A DNA stretch of 64,000 nucleotides from Allopontixanthobacter sediminis. GTDB taxonomy: Bacteria; Pseudomonadota; Alphaproteobacteria; Sphingomonadales; Sphingomonadaceae. The stretch is from NCBI RefSeq assembly GCF_009828115.1, contig NZ_WTYL01000002.1, positions 186,001 through 250,000 of the forward strand, read 5' to 3'. The notes beneath the pieces were generated by a model, which saw nothing but the letters and a program-made list of their open reading frames with translations, did not search any database and had not been told where the DNA came from. The translations under genes were made by a program, and so were the position numbers. Of this stretch, positions 45,819 to 54,872 are shown in pieces. Position 1 is the stretch's first letter. The number at the start of each line of letters is the position of its first letter.

Positions 45819-46841
45819 TCAGTCGCGCCTGATGTCGTCCAGCTTGCGTTCCCACTGAAGGGCATGGGCGATGATCTCGTCCAGCGCAGCATGGCGCGGC
45901 TGCCATGGCAGGGTTGCCTCGATGCGCGACGGGTCGGAGATCAGCGATGCCGGATCACCCGCGCGGCGCGGCTGCATATCGCGCTCGATCGTGCGGTTGG
46001 TGACCCGGTCGACCGCGTCGAGCACTTCGAGCACGGAAAAGCCGCGGCCATATCCGCAGTTCATTTTCATCGAGCGATCGGGCTGTTCGATCAGCGCCTC
46101 CAGCGCCAGGACATGCGCCGCCGCCAGATCGGTGACGTGAATATAGTCGCGCACCCCCGTACCGTCGGGCGTGTCGTAATCGGTCCCGAACACCGCCACC
46201 TTGTCCCGCTTGCCCAGCGCCGCTTCCACCGCGACCTTGATCAAATGGGTCGCCCCGGTGGTGGATTGCCCGCTGCGGCCCTCCGGATCGGCGCCGGCCA
46301 CGTTGAAATAACGCAGGGCGCAGAAGTTCATCGGGTGCGCCGCCGCGACATCGGTGAGCATCTGTTCGGTCATCAGTTTCGACCAGCCGTAGGGGTTGAT
46401 CGGCACCTGGGGCGAATCTTCCTGAACCGGAGAGGTTTCCGGCACGCCGTAGGTCGCGGCGGTCGAGCTGAAGATGAAATGCGGTACGCCCGCCTTCACC
46501 GCGGCATCGATCAGGGCGCGGCTTTTGACGGTGTTGTTGTGATAATATTTTAGCGGGTTCTCGACCGATTCCGGCACCACTACCGAACCGGCGAAATGCA
46601 TGATCGCCCCGATCCCGCGCTCTTCGAAGATGCGTGCCAGCAGCGCGCCATCCTCAATGTCGCCTTCGTAAAATACGACGCCTTCGGGTACGGCGAAGCG
46701 GAAACCGGTGGTGAGATTGTCAATCACCGCGACCGGCCAACCGCCGTCGCGCAGTGCCAGCACGGCGTGGCTGCCGATATAGCCGGCCCCGCCCGTAACC
46801 AGCACCGCTGCCTTGTGGTCGCCACTTGATCCTGTGTTCAT
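45819..46841 (-). CDS. galE: UDP-glucose 4-epimerase
   Basis: SDR-type epimerase interconverting UDP-glucose and UDP-galactose. The 340 residues have NAD site VTGGAGYIGSHAVLAL, the catalytic YxxxK in NPYGWSKLMTEQML, the SSTAATYG segment and a C-terminal RRAGDPASLISD motif typical of GalE. ATG 46841 is preferred to an upstream TTG. No exopolysaccharide genes flank it, so its product could feed several envelope pathways. Confidence 0.95.
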   Translation of the reverse strand: MNTGSSGDHKAAVLVTGGAGYIGSHAVLALRDGGWPVAVIDNLTTGFRFAVPEGVVFYEGDIEDGALLARIFEERGIGAIMHFAGSVVVPESVENPLKYYHNNTVKSRALIDAAVKAGVPHFIFSSTAATYGVPETSPVQEDSPQVPINPYGWSKLMTEQMLTDVAAAHPMNFCALRYFNVAGADPEGRSGQSTTGATHLIKVAVEAALGKRDKVAVFGTDYDTPDGTGVRDYIHVTDLAAAHVLALEALIEQPDRSMKMNCGYGRGFSVLEVLDAVDRVTNRTIERDMQPRRAGDPASLISDPSRIEATLPWQPRHAALDEIIAHALQWERKLDDIRRD

Positions 46842-46980
46842 ATCTACCAACTTATTGTCCTGACTGACATTCCGGGAGGCGAATCGTCACCTCTCAGCTC
46901 TCTGGCGCTTCACGCTCCGGTTGGCTAGGTTGAACAGCATTGGTGGCGCCCCCGGACGCCCATAACGATTGGAACGATAT

Positions 46981-47595
46981 ATGCGAATTTCCCGAATTGC
47001 GCTGGTGGCGGTTACCGCTGCCGCTTTGTCGGCCTGTTCGACAACCCCGGTAGGCCCGGTCGAGGTTACCCGGTTCCACCAGCCAGCCACCACCGCGCAG
47101 CTGGGCCAGACGACTGTGTTCATCGAGACCGCCCCGGATATGGATCTCGGTGCGCTGGAAGTTGCTCCCTACAAGGAAGCCGTGGCGCGCGAACTGGCAG
47201 AGCTTGGTTACCGCGAAACATCGCGCGAGCAGGCGGCACAAATCGCGCAGGTCAGCCTTGAACGCTTCGTGTCGGAACCGCAGCCGAAGGACGGTCCGGT
47301 TTCGGTCGGAGTCGGCGGGAGCACCGGCAGCTACGGTTCGGGCCTCGGTCTCGGGATCGGGATCAATCTCGGCGGCAACAAGCCGGACCAGATGGTCGGC
47401 ACCCAGATGGCGGTAAGCATTCGTGAAGCGGCCAGCGGTAACGCGCTGTGGGAAGGCCGTGCGAATTTCTCGGTCGGCACCGAATCGCCGCTTGCGGCCG
47501 CGGAAGCCAACGCCGCCGCAGTGGCCGATGCCATGTTCCGCGAATTCCCCGGCAACAACGGAGAAACGGTAGCTGTGAAAGTGAACGGCAAGTGA
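46981..47595 (+). CDS. DUF4136-like lipoprotein (second copy)
   Basis: Predicted lipoprotein of 204 residues: signal [20 protein letters not shown] with lipobox LSAC, DUF4136-like body, a Gly/Ser-rich segment ([23 protein letters not shown]) and a C-terminus [16 protein letters not shown] very close to the protein at 17605-18306. It is probably a distant paralogue. The stop is shared with the GTG start of the following peptidase gene, implying coupled translation. Confidence 0.8.
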   Translation: MRISRIALVAVTAAALSACSTTPVGPVEVTRFHQPATTAQLGQTTVFIETAPDMDLGALEVAPYKEAVARELAELGYRETSREQAAQIAQVSLERFVSEPQPKDGPVSVGVGGSTGSYGSGLGLGIGINLGGNKPDQMVGTQMAVSIREAASGNALWEGRANFSVGTESPLAAAEANAAAVADAMFREFPGNNGETVAVKVNGK

Positions 47596-48725
47596 GCGAT
47601 ATCCAGATCGACTGCGCTTTCGACAGCGGGAATATCGAAGTCCTGTCCACCGATGGTGCGAGCGCGCGGCTGGCGCTGCGCAAGGACCACATGTCGGAAT
47701 TCAGGCAATGGTTCCATTTCCGGGTCAGCGGTGCGGCGGGCCGCGAACTCGAACTGAAGATCGCCGATCTGAACGCCTCGGCCTATCCGGGCGGCTGGAC
47801 CGATTACGATGCCTGCGTGTCGGAAGACCGCGCCTATTGGGGCCGTGCCAGCAGCACGTTCGACAAGGACGAGGACGGCGGCACGCTGACGATCAGCTAC
47901 GCTTCCGACAGCGATATCGCCTATTTCGCCTATTTTGCGCCGTATTCTATGGAACGGCACCACGACCTCGTGGCCGAATCGGCGCTGTGCGAGGGGGTGT
48001 CCTATCGCCGCCTCGGCACCACGCTCGACGGGCAACCGGTCGATTGCCTTGAAATGGGTGAGGGCGACAAGCAGGTCTGGCTGTATGCGCGCCAGCATCC
48101 CGGCGAAACGCAGGCGGAATGGTGGATGGAAGGGGCGCTGGAATGCCTGACCGATCCCGCCGATCCGGTTGGCCGTTCGTTGCGCCAGAAGTGCAGCCTG
48201 CATATCGTGCCCAATTGCAATCCCGACGGATCGCGCCGCGGTCACCTGCGGACCAACGCGGTGGGCACCAACCTCAACCGGGAATGGGAAAGCCCCAGCG
48301 CGGAAAAGTCTCCCGAGGTCCTGTGCATCCGCGATGCGATGGACGAGACCGGGGTCGATTTCGCGATGGATGTCCACGGTGACGAGGCGATTCCCGCGGT
48401 GTTTCTGGCCGGGTTCGAGGGCATTGCCGGTCTTAAGGACGAGCAGCAGGCCGATTATTTGCGCTACCGTTCCATCCTGGAGCGGCGCACGCCGGATTTC
48501 CAGACCGCGCTCGGTTACGGGATAACTCCGCCGGGCAAGGCGAAGCTGACCATGTCGACCACGCAGCTTGCCCACCGCTTCGGCTGCTGTTCGATGACGC
48601 TGGAGATGCCGTTCAAGGACAACCGCGACCTGCCCGATCCGGAACAGGGCTGGAGTCCGGAACGATGCAAGCTGCTCGCTCGCGAATGTCTGGCTTCGCT
48701 AGCGGAATGGCTTGAAATCAACTGA
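47592..48725 (+). CDS. M14-family metallocarboxypeptidase-like protein
   Basis: Cytosolic M14-type zinc peptidase of 377 residues. An N-terminal beta-sandwich (about 1-115) precedes the catalytic part with zinc ligands in [12 protein letters not shown] (HxxE), the third His in DVHGDE, the [23 protein letters not shown] substrate-binding block, and a late Glu in TLEMPFKD. The start is GTG 47592, overlapping the TGA of the DUF4136 gene. The layout fits the bacterial cytosolic-carboxypeptidase-like group; the substrate is unknown. Confidence 0.88.
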   Translation: MSDIQIDCAFDSGNIEVLSTDGASARLALRKDHMSEFRQWFHFRVSGAAGRELELKIADLNASAYPGGWTDYDACVSEDRAYWGRASSTFDKDEDGGTLTISYASDSDIAYFAYFAPYSMERHHDLVAESALCEGVSYRRLGTTLDGQPVDCLEMGEGDKQVWLYARQHPGETQAEWWMEGALECLTDPADPVGRSLRQKCSLHIVPNCNPDGSRRGHLRTNAVGTNLNREWESPSAEKSPEVLCIRDAMDETGVDFAMDVHGDEAIPAVFLAGFEGIAGLKDEQQADYLRYRSILERRTPDFQTALGYGITPPGKAKLTMSTTQLAHRFGCCSMTLEMPFKDNRDLPDPEQGWSPERCKLLARECLASLAEWLEIN

Positions 48726-48840
48726 TAATACCCTGACGGGGGCCTTGGTCTTAAATCGGTAACGCTCTGTCGCTCGGGCGATTGACTCGCGAATCGCGAT
48801 GCGCTTGTGCAAGCTCAAGGTCCCCCCGATCGGAAAAATT

Positions 48841-49209
48841 ATGGCCAAGCGTGTCCTCGTCGTAGAAGACGATTTCCTCAACCGGATGATGTTCTGCGCT
48901 GTCCTGCGCGAGGGCGGCTATCAGGTCGAGGAAGTTGTCGACGAGCGCCTGACGCTTAAGGAGGTCGAGGAATTCGGCCCCGACCTGATCGTGCTGGATA
49001 TCCATCTGCCGCATGTGTCCGGCATCGACATCATCAAGCTGTTGAAATCGAACGAATTGCTCCGGGACATCCCGGTGCTGGCGGTGACCGGCTATGTCGG
49101 CAAGGGTGAGGAGCTGAAGGTCCGCTCCGCCGGGGCCAGCGGTTACCTTGCCAAGCCGGTGTCGATGAAGCCTTTCCTGGAAGCCGTCGGCGGTTTGATC
49201 GCCGCCTAG
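48841..49209 (+). CDS. DivK-like single-domain response regulator
   Basis: Stand-alone receiver of 122 residues: acidic pair Asp10/Asp11, phospho-acceptor Asp53 (LDIHLP), Thr83 and Lys105. No output domain. The sequence pattern resembles DivK, which relays cell-cycle and polarity signals in alphaproteobacteria; the true partners are not shown by context because no kinase or PleD gene is adjacent. ATG 48841 with GGAAAA upstream is chosen over an in-frame ATG at 48799. Confidence 0.85.
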   Translation: MAKRVLVVEDDFLNRMMFCAVLREGGYQVEEVVDERLTLKEVEEFGPDLIVLDIHLPHVSGIDIIKLLKSNELLRDIPVLAVTGYVGKGEELKVRSAGASGYLAKPVSMKPFLEAVGGLIAA

Positions 49210-49521
49210 GAATCCGTTTCCCCGCCCGCACGGGGCCATATCCGGCGGCGAACCCGGACATCACGCCAGCGTTAAAAAATAGTCGCGCGGTCGGCGCAGC
49301 ATCGAACGATGTGCGCGAAAGGCGGGCGGAGTTCCATCTGCGAACGACCCGGGCGCCATCCGCAGCGCCAGGGTTCGGCCCTGTGTCCGACTGGCCGAAA
49401 CCTGCGCGAGGACTCGCATAACAGGCAGGTTCCGCGCCGCTGATTGCGCGGCGCCGCTGGCAGGAGAGATAACCCGCCTGCAACATCCAGTCTTCGGATT
49501 CCCGGTGAGGGAAAGTCGGCT
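49210..49521. other. non-coding gap with hairpin upstream of a 44-codon ORF
   Basis: About 310 bases with no long gene. A strong hairpin GCGCCGC (49434-49440) with GCGGCGC (49448-49454) is present, and GC-rich complementary segments are frequent, so a structured leader or small RNA is possible. It does not match the riboswitch or RNase P consensus I could recall. Confidence 0.35.
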
Positions 49522-49656
49522 ATGGAGTGTTACGTAACCACCCTGCCGCGCACCCGCACCGACCGCGCTGTTCCCCTTATCGCCCGGGTGGACGCCTGGA
49601 AGAACAAGGGGCGTGGCAAACCGATGCAGCCCACCCCCGATACATACCTCGGTTAG
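49522..49656 (+). CDS. possible 44-residue small protein
   Basis: Short ORF reading MECYVTTLPRTRTDR, then AVPLIARVDAWKNKGRG and KPMQPTPDTYLG. It has a good GAGGGAAAG ribosome site about 6 bases before ATG 49522 and a balanced composition for this genome. No family recognised and no signal or membrane helix. The purine-rich leader and upstream hairpin hint that it is expressed. Confidence is moderate because of its size. Confidence 0.45.
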   Translation: MECYVTTLPRTRTDRAVPLIARVDAWKNKGRGKPMQPTPDTYLG

Positions 49657-49714
49657 AAGGTGCGCGGCTTGTAACCTGTTTGGTTAAAAATGTCAAGGCT
49701 TGCATCCGCGTTGG

Positions 49715-50140
49715 CTAGAGCAGACTGGAAGGGCCGAACGCCGCTGGCAGCAAGGCCGATAGTTTTACCCGCCGCACCTCCTCCGGGCCGACGCACAGGA
49801 CATCAGGGTCTGTACGTCCCAGTGCGGCGAGTTCGTGCAGCACCTGGCGGCACCGCCCGCACGGGGTGATCGGATCACCGCCCCCTTTGTTGCCGGGGCC
49901 GGTAACCGCCACCGACACCAGCCCGCCACGCACACCGTCCGCCATCGCCTTCGCCACCGCCACGGTTTCCGCGCACAGCGCCATGCCGTAGCTGGCGTTT
50001 TCGATATTGGTGCCGGTCACCACGCTGCCATCCGCAAACCGCAGCGCGGCCCCGACCGCGAAGCCGGAATAGGGCGAATAGGAATGCTCCGCTGCGTCCC
50101 GGGCGGCGGCTATCAGGTCCTGGTCATCAGAATTATCCAT
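49715..50140 (-). CDS. cdd: cytidine deaminase
   Basis: Zinc-dependent pyrimidine-salvage enzyme deaminating cytidine and deoxycytidine. The 141 residues show SPYSGFAVGAAL, the NIENASYGMALCAETVAVAKA block (zinc Cys and catalytic Glu) and PCGRCRQVLHEL (the two further zinc Cys). This is the short homotetrameric form. ATG 50140 is chosen over one 15 bases upstream because family sequence starts just after it. Confidence 0.95.
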   Translation of the reverse strand: MDNSDDQDLIAAARDAAEHSYSPYSGFAVGAALRFADGSVVTGTNIENASYGMALCAETVAVAKAMADGVRGGLVSVAVTGPGNKGGGDPITPCGRCRQVLHELAALGRTDPDVLCVGPEEVRRVKLSALLPAAFGPSSLL

Positions 50141-50167
50141 ACAAAACTCCGCCAAACGGAAAGCCCG

Positions 50168-50869
50168 TCATGATTGCACCACCACCCAGCGGACCGGATC
50201 GTCGCTTGCTTCGCTCCGTAGCGCCTCGTTCGCGGTCCATAACAGCCATGGCCGCCCGGCATAATCCGGCTCCATCCAGGTAGAGGTGAGCCACAGATTG
50301 CGTTCGAACTGGCTGGCGAGGCCGTAACGCGCTTCGAAGTTCGGATCGATCTTGAGGATAACGGCCTTGCCCGAATGGTTTTCGATCTGGTTGATCAGCG
50401 TCATCAACTCGCTTTCTACCGCCGCATCGCTGACCCGCTGTTCGCACCCGTCCGCGGTCTTGCGAAGCTCGATCGCCGGGGGCAGCAGGCTGCTGTCGCG
50501 CGGAACCATGGTAACGAAATTGGCCGATTGCCCGTCCGCCATGGTGCAGGGGTCGAAGGCGTGGACCGCGCCGACCTGCAAGTTCGCTTCGCGCGCGGCG
50601 GCGAAATTGCGGCTGAAGCGCGCATCCTGCCCGCTTTCCCCGTCGCTCGCGTCAAGATAGGCGAAACTGCCGCCCAAGGCGCGAACGGTGCGGAAATTGA
50701 TCACTCCATCTCGCGCCCCGGCGACCACGCCTTGATCTGGGTAGCGTTCCTCCGGCGGAGACCAGTGATTGACCTGCCACCACAGGTACCCCCCGGTAGC
50801 GGCGGCCACCAGCACCAGCGCCGCGGCGGTGCGCAGCTTCCACGGCGATGCCTTGCGTTTCCTGGCCAT
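50168..50869 (-). CDS. GH25-family lysozyme-like protein, membrane-anchored
   Basis: Putative muramidase of 233 residues. An N-terminal basic segment and one helix (about 13-30) anchor it with the catalytic domain outside the cytoplasm. The domain follows the GH25 pattern: YPDQGVVAG in place of the usual DxS/DxG start, FAYLDASDGESGQD, RFSRNFAAAREANLQVGAVHAF and a late LLWTANE. Peptidoglycan cleavage is inferred from family. ATG 50869 overlaps no neighbour. It is downstream of the UPF0262 gene. Confidence 0.78.
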   Translation of the reverse strand: MARKRKASPWKLRTAAALVLVAAATGGYLWWQVNHWSPPEERYPDQGVVAGARDGVINFRTVRALGGSFAYLDASDGESGQDARFSRNFAAAREANLQVGAVHAFDPCTMADGQSANFVTMVPRDSSLLPPAIELRKTADGCEQRVSDAAVESELMTLINQIENHSGKAVILKIDPNFEARYGLASQFERNLWLTSTWMEPDYAGRPWLLWTANEALRSEASDDPVRWVVVQS

Positions 50870-50877
50870 GCGTCCTG

Positions 50878-51360
50878 TCAGCCCTTGATGTGGAGGACGC
50901 AAATGAGCGTGAACAGCCGGCGGGCGGTGGCGAAATCGGTTTCGACCTTGCCTTCCAGCCGTTCGAGCAACAATTCCGCCGCGTTGTTGTGGACGCCGCG
51001 CCGGGCCATGTCGATCGTCTCGATTTCTGCGGCGGTCGATTTGCGGATCGCCTGGTAATAGCTGTCGCAGATGGCGAAATAATCGCGGATTGGTCGGCGA
51101 AACCGCGCGAGGCCGAGGATCAGCGTTTCCAGTTCGGCGTCGTCCTTGTCGCGAATGGTCAGTTGCAGCCGCCCGTCACGCACAGCCAGCGTCAGGCGGT
51201 AGGGACCGCCGTGACCCGCCTCCGCCGCGCGGACCGGCTTGAAGGTATTTTCCTCGATCAGGTCGAAGATCGCCACGCGCCGTTCCTGCTCGACATCGGC
51301 GCTGCGCCACAGGATCGTGTCCTCGTCGAGCGCAATGTGGGAAATCGTGTAATCGGGCAT
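50878..51360 (-). CDS. UPF0262 family protein
   Basis: Protein of 160 residues with the clear UPF0262 pattern: IALDEDTILWRSADVEQERRVAIFDLIEENTF, GPYRLTLAVRDGRL, FRRPIRDYFAICDSYYQAIR and RRGVHNNAAELL...ARRLFTLICVLHIKG. The family is restricted mainly to alphaproteobacteria and has no assigned function. ATG 51360 marks the conserved start. It is divergent from dnaB. Confidence 0.9.
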   Translation of the reverse strand: MPDYTISHIALDEDTILWRSADVEQERRVAIFDLIEENTFKPVRAAEAGHGGPYRLTLAVRDGRLQLTIRDKDDAELETLILGLARFRRPIRDYFAICDSYYQAIRKSTAAEIETIDMARRGVHNNAAELLLERLEGKVETDFATARRLFTLICVLHIKG

Positions 51361-51419
51361 GGTGCGCCGCTTTCGCAGATGCACGGGGGGCGGTGCAAGG
51401 GTTTCCGAAATCATCCCCA

Positions 51420-51428
51420 CTATCCACA
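51420..51428 (+). promoter_or_regulatory. DnaA-box-like site upstream of dnaB
   Basis: CTATCCACA matches 8 of 9 bases of TTATCCACA, 58 bases before the dnaB start in the UPF0262/dnaB divergent gap. A single site; regulation of dnaB by DnaA is speculative. Confidence 0.35.
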
Positions 51429-51486
51429 AGCCAGTGCGACAATCCGGCACTTGCGTTTGGGATGGCTTCGCGCCCAAAGCAGCCGG

Positions 51487-52992
51487 ATGCCTGATCAAGA
51501 TACCCTCTCACGCCCCGACGCCCTGACCCCCGCGATGCGCAGCCTGCCCGCGAATATCGAGGCGGAAGCGGCGTTCCTGGGCGCGGTGCTGATCGACAAC
51601 CGGGTGCTGGAAGAACTGCCGTCACCGATTCGGCCGGAACATTTCTTCGAACCGGTCCACCAGCGGGTGTTCGAACGGATCCTGACCTTGCTGGACCGCA
51701 GCGCGGTGGTGACGCCGGTCACGCTGAAGCCCTATTTCGAGGCGGACGAAGCGCTCAAGGAACTGGGCGGGATCACCTATCTTGCCCGGCTGACCGCGGA
51801 CGGCCAAGGCCTGCTGGCCCCGCGCGAGTTGGCGGAACAGATCTACGACCTCGCCCTGCTGCGCGAACTGGTCAGCGTCGGGCGCAATCTGGTGGAAGGC
51901 GCCCTCGACACGTCCGATTCGGTCGCGCCGATGAAGCAGATCGAGGAAGCCGAAGCCGCGCTGTTCAAGGTGGCGGAGGGCGCCGGCGGCCAGAACGAAG
52001 CGGAAAGCTTCGGGATGGCGACGCACAAGGCGCTGGGGATGATCGAACTGGCGATCAATTCGGGCGGCAACATCTCGGGCAAGACCACCGGTCTCACCAG
52101 CATCAACCAGAAGATCGGCGGGCTGCACGATTCCGACCTGATCATCTTGGCGGGCCGTCCGGGTATGGGCAAGACCTCGCTGGTCACCAACATCGCGTTC
52201 AATTGCGCGGACCGGTACCTGCGCGACAAGGCGGACGGAATCGAGGATACGGTCGGTGCGCCGGTGGCCTTCTTCAGCCTCGAAATGAGCGCCGACCAGC
52301 TGGCCACGCGTATCCTGTCCGAACAGGCGGGAATTTCTTCCGAACTGCTGCGGATGGGCAAGATCAGCCGTGACGATTTCCAGCAATTGTCCTTCGCCAG
52401 CCAGCGTCTCGCGGAATTGCCGCTGTATATCGACGACACGCCCGCGCTGACCATCGCCGCCCTGCGCACCCGCGCTCGGCGGCTGAAGCGCAAGCACGAT
52501 ATCGGGTTGATCGTGGTCGACTACCTCCAGCTGCTGCAGGGATCGGGCCGCGCGAACGACAACCGCGTGAACGAGATTTCCGAGATCAGCCGGGGCCTGA
52601 AAACTCTCGCCAAGGAAATCGAGGTGCCGGTGATCGCGCTGTCGCAGCTCAGCCGTGCGGTCGAACAGCGCGACGACAAACGCCCGATGCTGTCGGACCT
52701 GCGCGAATCCGGCTCCATCGAGCAGGACGCCGACATGGTGTGGTTCGTGTTCCGCGAGGATTACTACGTCGCCAGCCGCGAACCCAAGCGTCCGGTCGAA
52801 AACGACGACACCAAGACGCACGAAGCACACGCCGCGTGGATGGCCGACATGGAGCGCGTCTACGGCCTCGCCGAACTGATCGTTGCAAAACAGCGCCACG
52901 GCGCGACCGGCAAGGTGCGGATGCGGTTCGAACCGCGAATCACCAAATTCTCCGACCTCGCCGACGACGATTTGCGCGGCGAATACGACTGA
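51487..52992 (+). CDS. dnaB: replicative DNA helicase DnaB
   Basis: Hexameric 5'-3' helicase of the replisome. The 501 residues have an N-terminal primase-interacting domain (NIEAEAAFLGAVLIDN) and a RecA-like domain with Walker A GRPGMGKT (223-230), FFSLEMSADQLATR, IGLIVVDYLQLLQG and LSQLSRAVEQRDDKRP. There is no intein. A roughly 30-residue insertion (EPKRPVENDDTKTHEAHAAW) is normal for alphaproteobacterial DnaB. ATG 51487 is chosen over a much longer open frame antisense to the UPF0262 gene. Confidence 0.97.
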   Translation: MPDQDTLSRPDALTPAMRSLPANIEAEAAFLGAVLIDNRVLEELPSPIRPEHFFEPVHQRVFERILTLLDRSAVVTPVTLKPYFEADEALKELGGITYLARLTADGQGLLAPRELAEQIYDLALLRELVSVGRNLVEGALDTSDSVAPMKQIEEAEAALFKVAEGAGGQNEAESFGMATHKALGMIELAINSGGNISGKTTGLTSINQKIGGLHDSDLIILAGRPGMGKTSLVTNIAFNCADRYLRDKADGIEDTVGAPVAFFSLEMSADQLATRILSEQAGISSELLRMGKISRDDFQQLSFASQRLAELPLYIDDTPALTIAALRTRARRLKRKHDIGLIVVDYLQLLQGSGRANDNRVNEISEISRGLKTLAKEIEVPVIALSQLSRAVEQRDDKRPMLSDLRESGSIEQDADMVWFVFREDYYVASREPKRPVENDDTKTHEAHAAWMADMERVYGLAELIVAKQRHGATGKVRMRFEPRITKFSDLADDDLRGEYD

Positions 52993-52998
52993 CGGAAC

Positions 52999-53493
52999 CT
53001 AGGGGCCGCAGCTCCAAATTCCGTCGATCACCTGATCGTCTGCGCCGACGCGGGTGACGGTCATCTGCGCATCGTAGCGCGACCCTTCCATCTCCGCGAG
53101 ATTGTCGCCGGAAGGTTCGACATCGACGGTCAGCCCGCGGCCTTCGAATTCGCCCCGATCCGACATCGTGCCGAAACCGCCGGTGTGCGGGGTCTGCACC
53201 GCTTCGGTGAAACCGTTGATCTTCATGACGCCGAGGCCGCGCTGGTTTTCGCCCACATAGGCCTTGGCGGCGAGCAGGATGTCATCGCCCGTCTCGAACG
53301 CGCAACCCAGTTCCTGCGGCAGGTTGGCGGCTTCGATCTCTGCCGCGCTCAGCGGGGAAAGCAGGAAAGTGCCCTCGGGGATTTCCGGACCGGCGGCGGA
53401 GGTCGCCGGATCGGTCGGTTCAGGTGACGGATCCGGCGCGCAGGCGGCCAGCGCAAGCGCGAGCACGCCCAGCGGCGCGTAAATTCTGTTCAT
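52999..53493 (-). CDS. hypothetical lipoprotein
   Basis: Not recognised. The signal LGVLALALAACAPDPS has lipobox LAAC and is followed by a Pro/Asp/Ser/Thr-rich spacer and a compact domain of about 125 residues with two Cys (ELGCAFETGDD and GIWSCGP). A periplasmic lipoprotein of unknown role. It is convergent with dnaB, 6 bases apart. Confidence 0.75.
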   Translation of the reverse strand: MNRIYAPLGVLALALAACAPDPSPEPTDPATSAAGPEIPEGTFLLSPLSAAEIEAANLPQELGCAFETGDDILLAAKAYVGENQRGLGVMKINGFTEAVQTPHTGGFGTMSDRGEFEGRGLTVDVEPSGDNLAEMEGSRYDAQMTVTRVGADDQVIDGIWSCGP

Positions 53494-53585
53494 GGTGGGG
53501 AACCCTTGTGCAGCGGCAGCGAAAGCGGCCTGTTCGCCCTAACAATGCGCTGTCCGGCAACCGGTTCCGCGAATAAGCCGGTGAC

Positions 53586-54764
53586 CTACAGCCCCAGGTT
53601 CAGCTGCCGGCTGACGTTGTAATCGACGACCGCCACGATGAACCACGCGAGGTTCCAGCGGATCCGGTTGAACAGGGTCGCCCGGCGGCGGTTCACCTGC
53701 GGAGTGATTTCCTCGCTTGCGGCGATATGCCAGCCGATGAATTTACGCATCCGGTCCGCCAGCGCCGCATCCTCGATCCGCAGCATCAGTTCAAGGTTCA
53801 CATACAGGCTGCGCATGTCGAAATTGGCGCTGCCGAAATACACCGCATCGTCGATCACGATCAGCTTCGTATGCAGCTTGCAGGCGGTGAATTCCCATAC
53901 CCGCGCGCTGCAACCAAGCAGATAGGCGTACATCGAACGCGCCGCGCCGATGGTGGCGTTGTTGTCCGATTTGCCGGCCATCACCAGCCGCGCGGTCCCG
54001 CGCCGGGCCAGGTTTCCGATCCTCCGCGCCATGCGGCTGGCGGGGGAGAAATAGGCCATCACCATGTCCAGCCGCCGCCCGCGAACCAGGTCTGCCCGGA
54101 TCGCCTGCGCCCAGCTCGACGGCGTCCGCGTGGGGCCGCCGATCAGCAGCCGGACCGGACCGCTGCCCGGGCTCCATTCGCGAATCATCCGGCTGACCGC
54201 GAGCCAGTTGGACCGGGGGTTGGCGCTCCACCGCTCCAGTTCGTCGAACCAGCGCGAGAGTTGGCTAACCGCCGAGCCTTCCAGTGTCACCGCCAGGTCG
54301 TTCCAGCCGTTGACCTTTGGTGGGGCAAAGTAATCGTCGGCGATATTGAACCCGCCGAGCATTGCGGTCCCGTCCGCGATGACCATTTTCTGGTGGTTGC
54401 GGATCAGATAGCGCTGCGACCAGCCGGAGCTGAACACGTGCCAGTTGCCGCCCGCATCGCTCAGCGGCTGGAGAAACTCGGCGTCCGCATCGGCACCGAA
54501 TCCGTCGATGATCAGCGTGACCGCCACCCCGCGCTCCGCCGCCGCGACCAGCGCATCGCGGACCTGGCGTCCGGTATCGTCGATTGCGAAAATGTAGAAA
54601 CACATCCGGACCGATTCGCGGGCCCCGCCGATCATTTCGAGCAACCGGTCGAGCCGGTCCTTGCCCGCGGGGTAGAAGGTCAAGTCCTGGCCTTGCGCTG
54701 AGATGGAAAACGGCGGCAGTTCGGCAGGGGCGCCCCCCACGCCGGATGATCGTTCTTCGCCCAT
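53586..54764 (-). CDS. phospholipase D-like / cardiolipin synthase-type protein
   Basis: PLD-superfamily protein of 392 residues with two HKD motifs: His124, Lys126 and Asp131 in NHQKMVIADG, and His298, Lys300 and Asp305 in HTKLIVIDD, each followed by a GGFN or GSANFD segment. A cardiolipin synthase or phospholipase role is likely, but the usual N-terminal membrane helices of Cls are missing; only a weak hydrophobic stretch occurs near the C-terminus. ATG 54764 is used; an upstream GTG at 54794 is possible. Confidence 0.88.
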   Translation of the reverse strand: MGEERSSGVGGAPAELPPFSISAQGQDLTFYPAGKDRLDRLLEMIGGARESVRMCFYIFAIDDTGRQVRDALVAAAERGVAVTLIIDGFGADADAEFLQPLSDAGGNWHVFSSGWSQRYLIRNHQKMVIADGTAMLGGFNIADDYFAPPKVNGWNDLAVTLEGSAVSQLSRWFDELERWSANPRSNWLAVSRMIREWSPGSGPVRLLIGGPTRTPSSWAQAIRADLVRGRRLDMVMAYFSPASRMARRIGNLARRGTARLVMAGKSDNNATIGAARSMYAYLLGCSARVWEFTACKLHTKLIVIDDAVYFGSANFDMRSLYVNLELMLRIEDAALADRMRKFIGWHIAASEEITPQVNRRRATLFNRIRWNLAWFIVAVVDYNVSRQLNLGL

Positions 54765-54805
54765 GACCACGCGCTCTACCGCCCTGCGGCCCACTGCGCA
54801 AATCC

Positions 54806-54834
54806 TTGACTCTCGGCGCCTCCCCGACTAATTG
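54806..54834 (+). promoter_or_regulatory. predicted sigma-70 promoter of rpoZ
   Basis: TTGACT (54806-54811), a 17-base spacer and TAATTG (54829-54834), 38 bases before the rpoZ start. Confidence 0.6.
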
Positions 54835-54872
54835 CCTACCTTTCCTGATAATCCCAGAAATTGGAGTGCCCG

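Noticed and set aside
49490-49560. RNase P RNA-like GAGGGAAAGTC segment
   Set aside because: The rest of the conserved P4 and downstream core is missing; the motif is better explained as a ribosome site.
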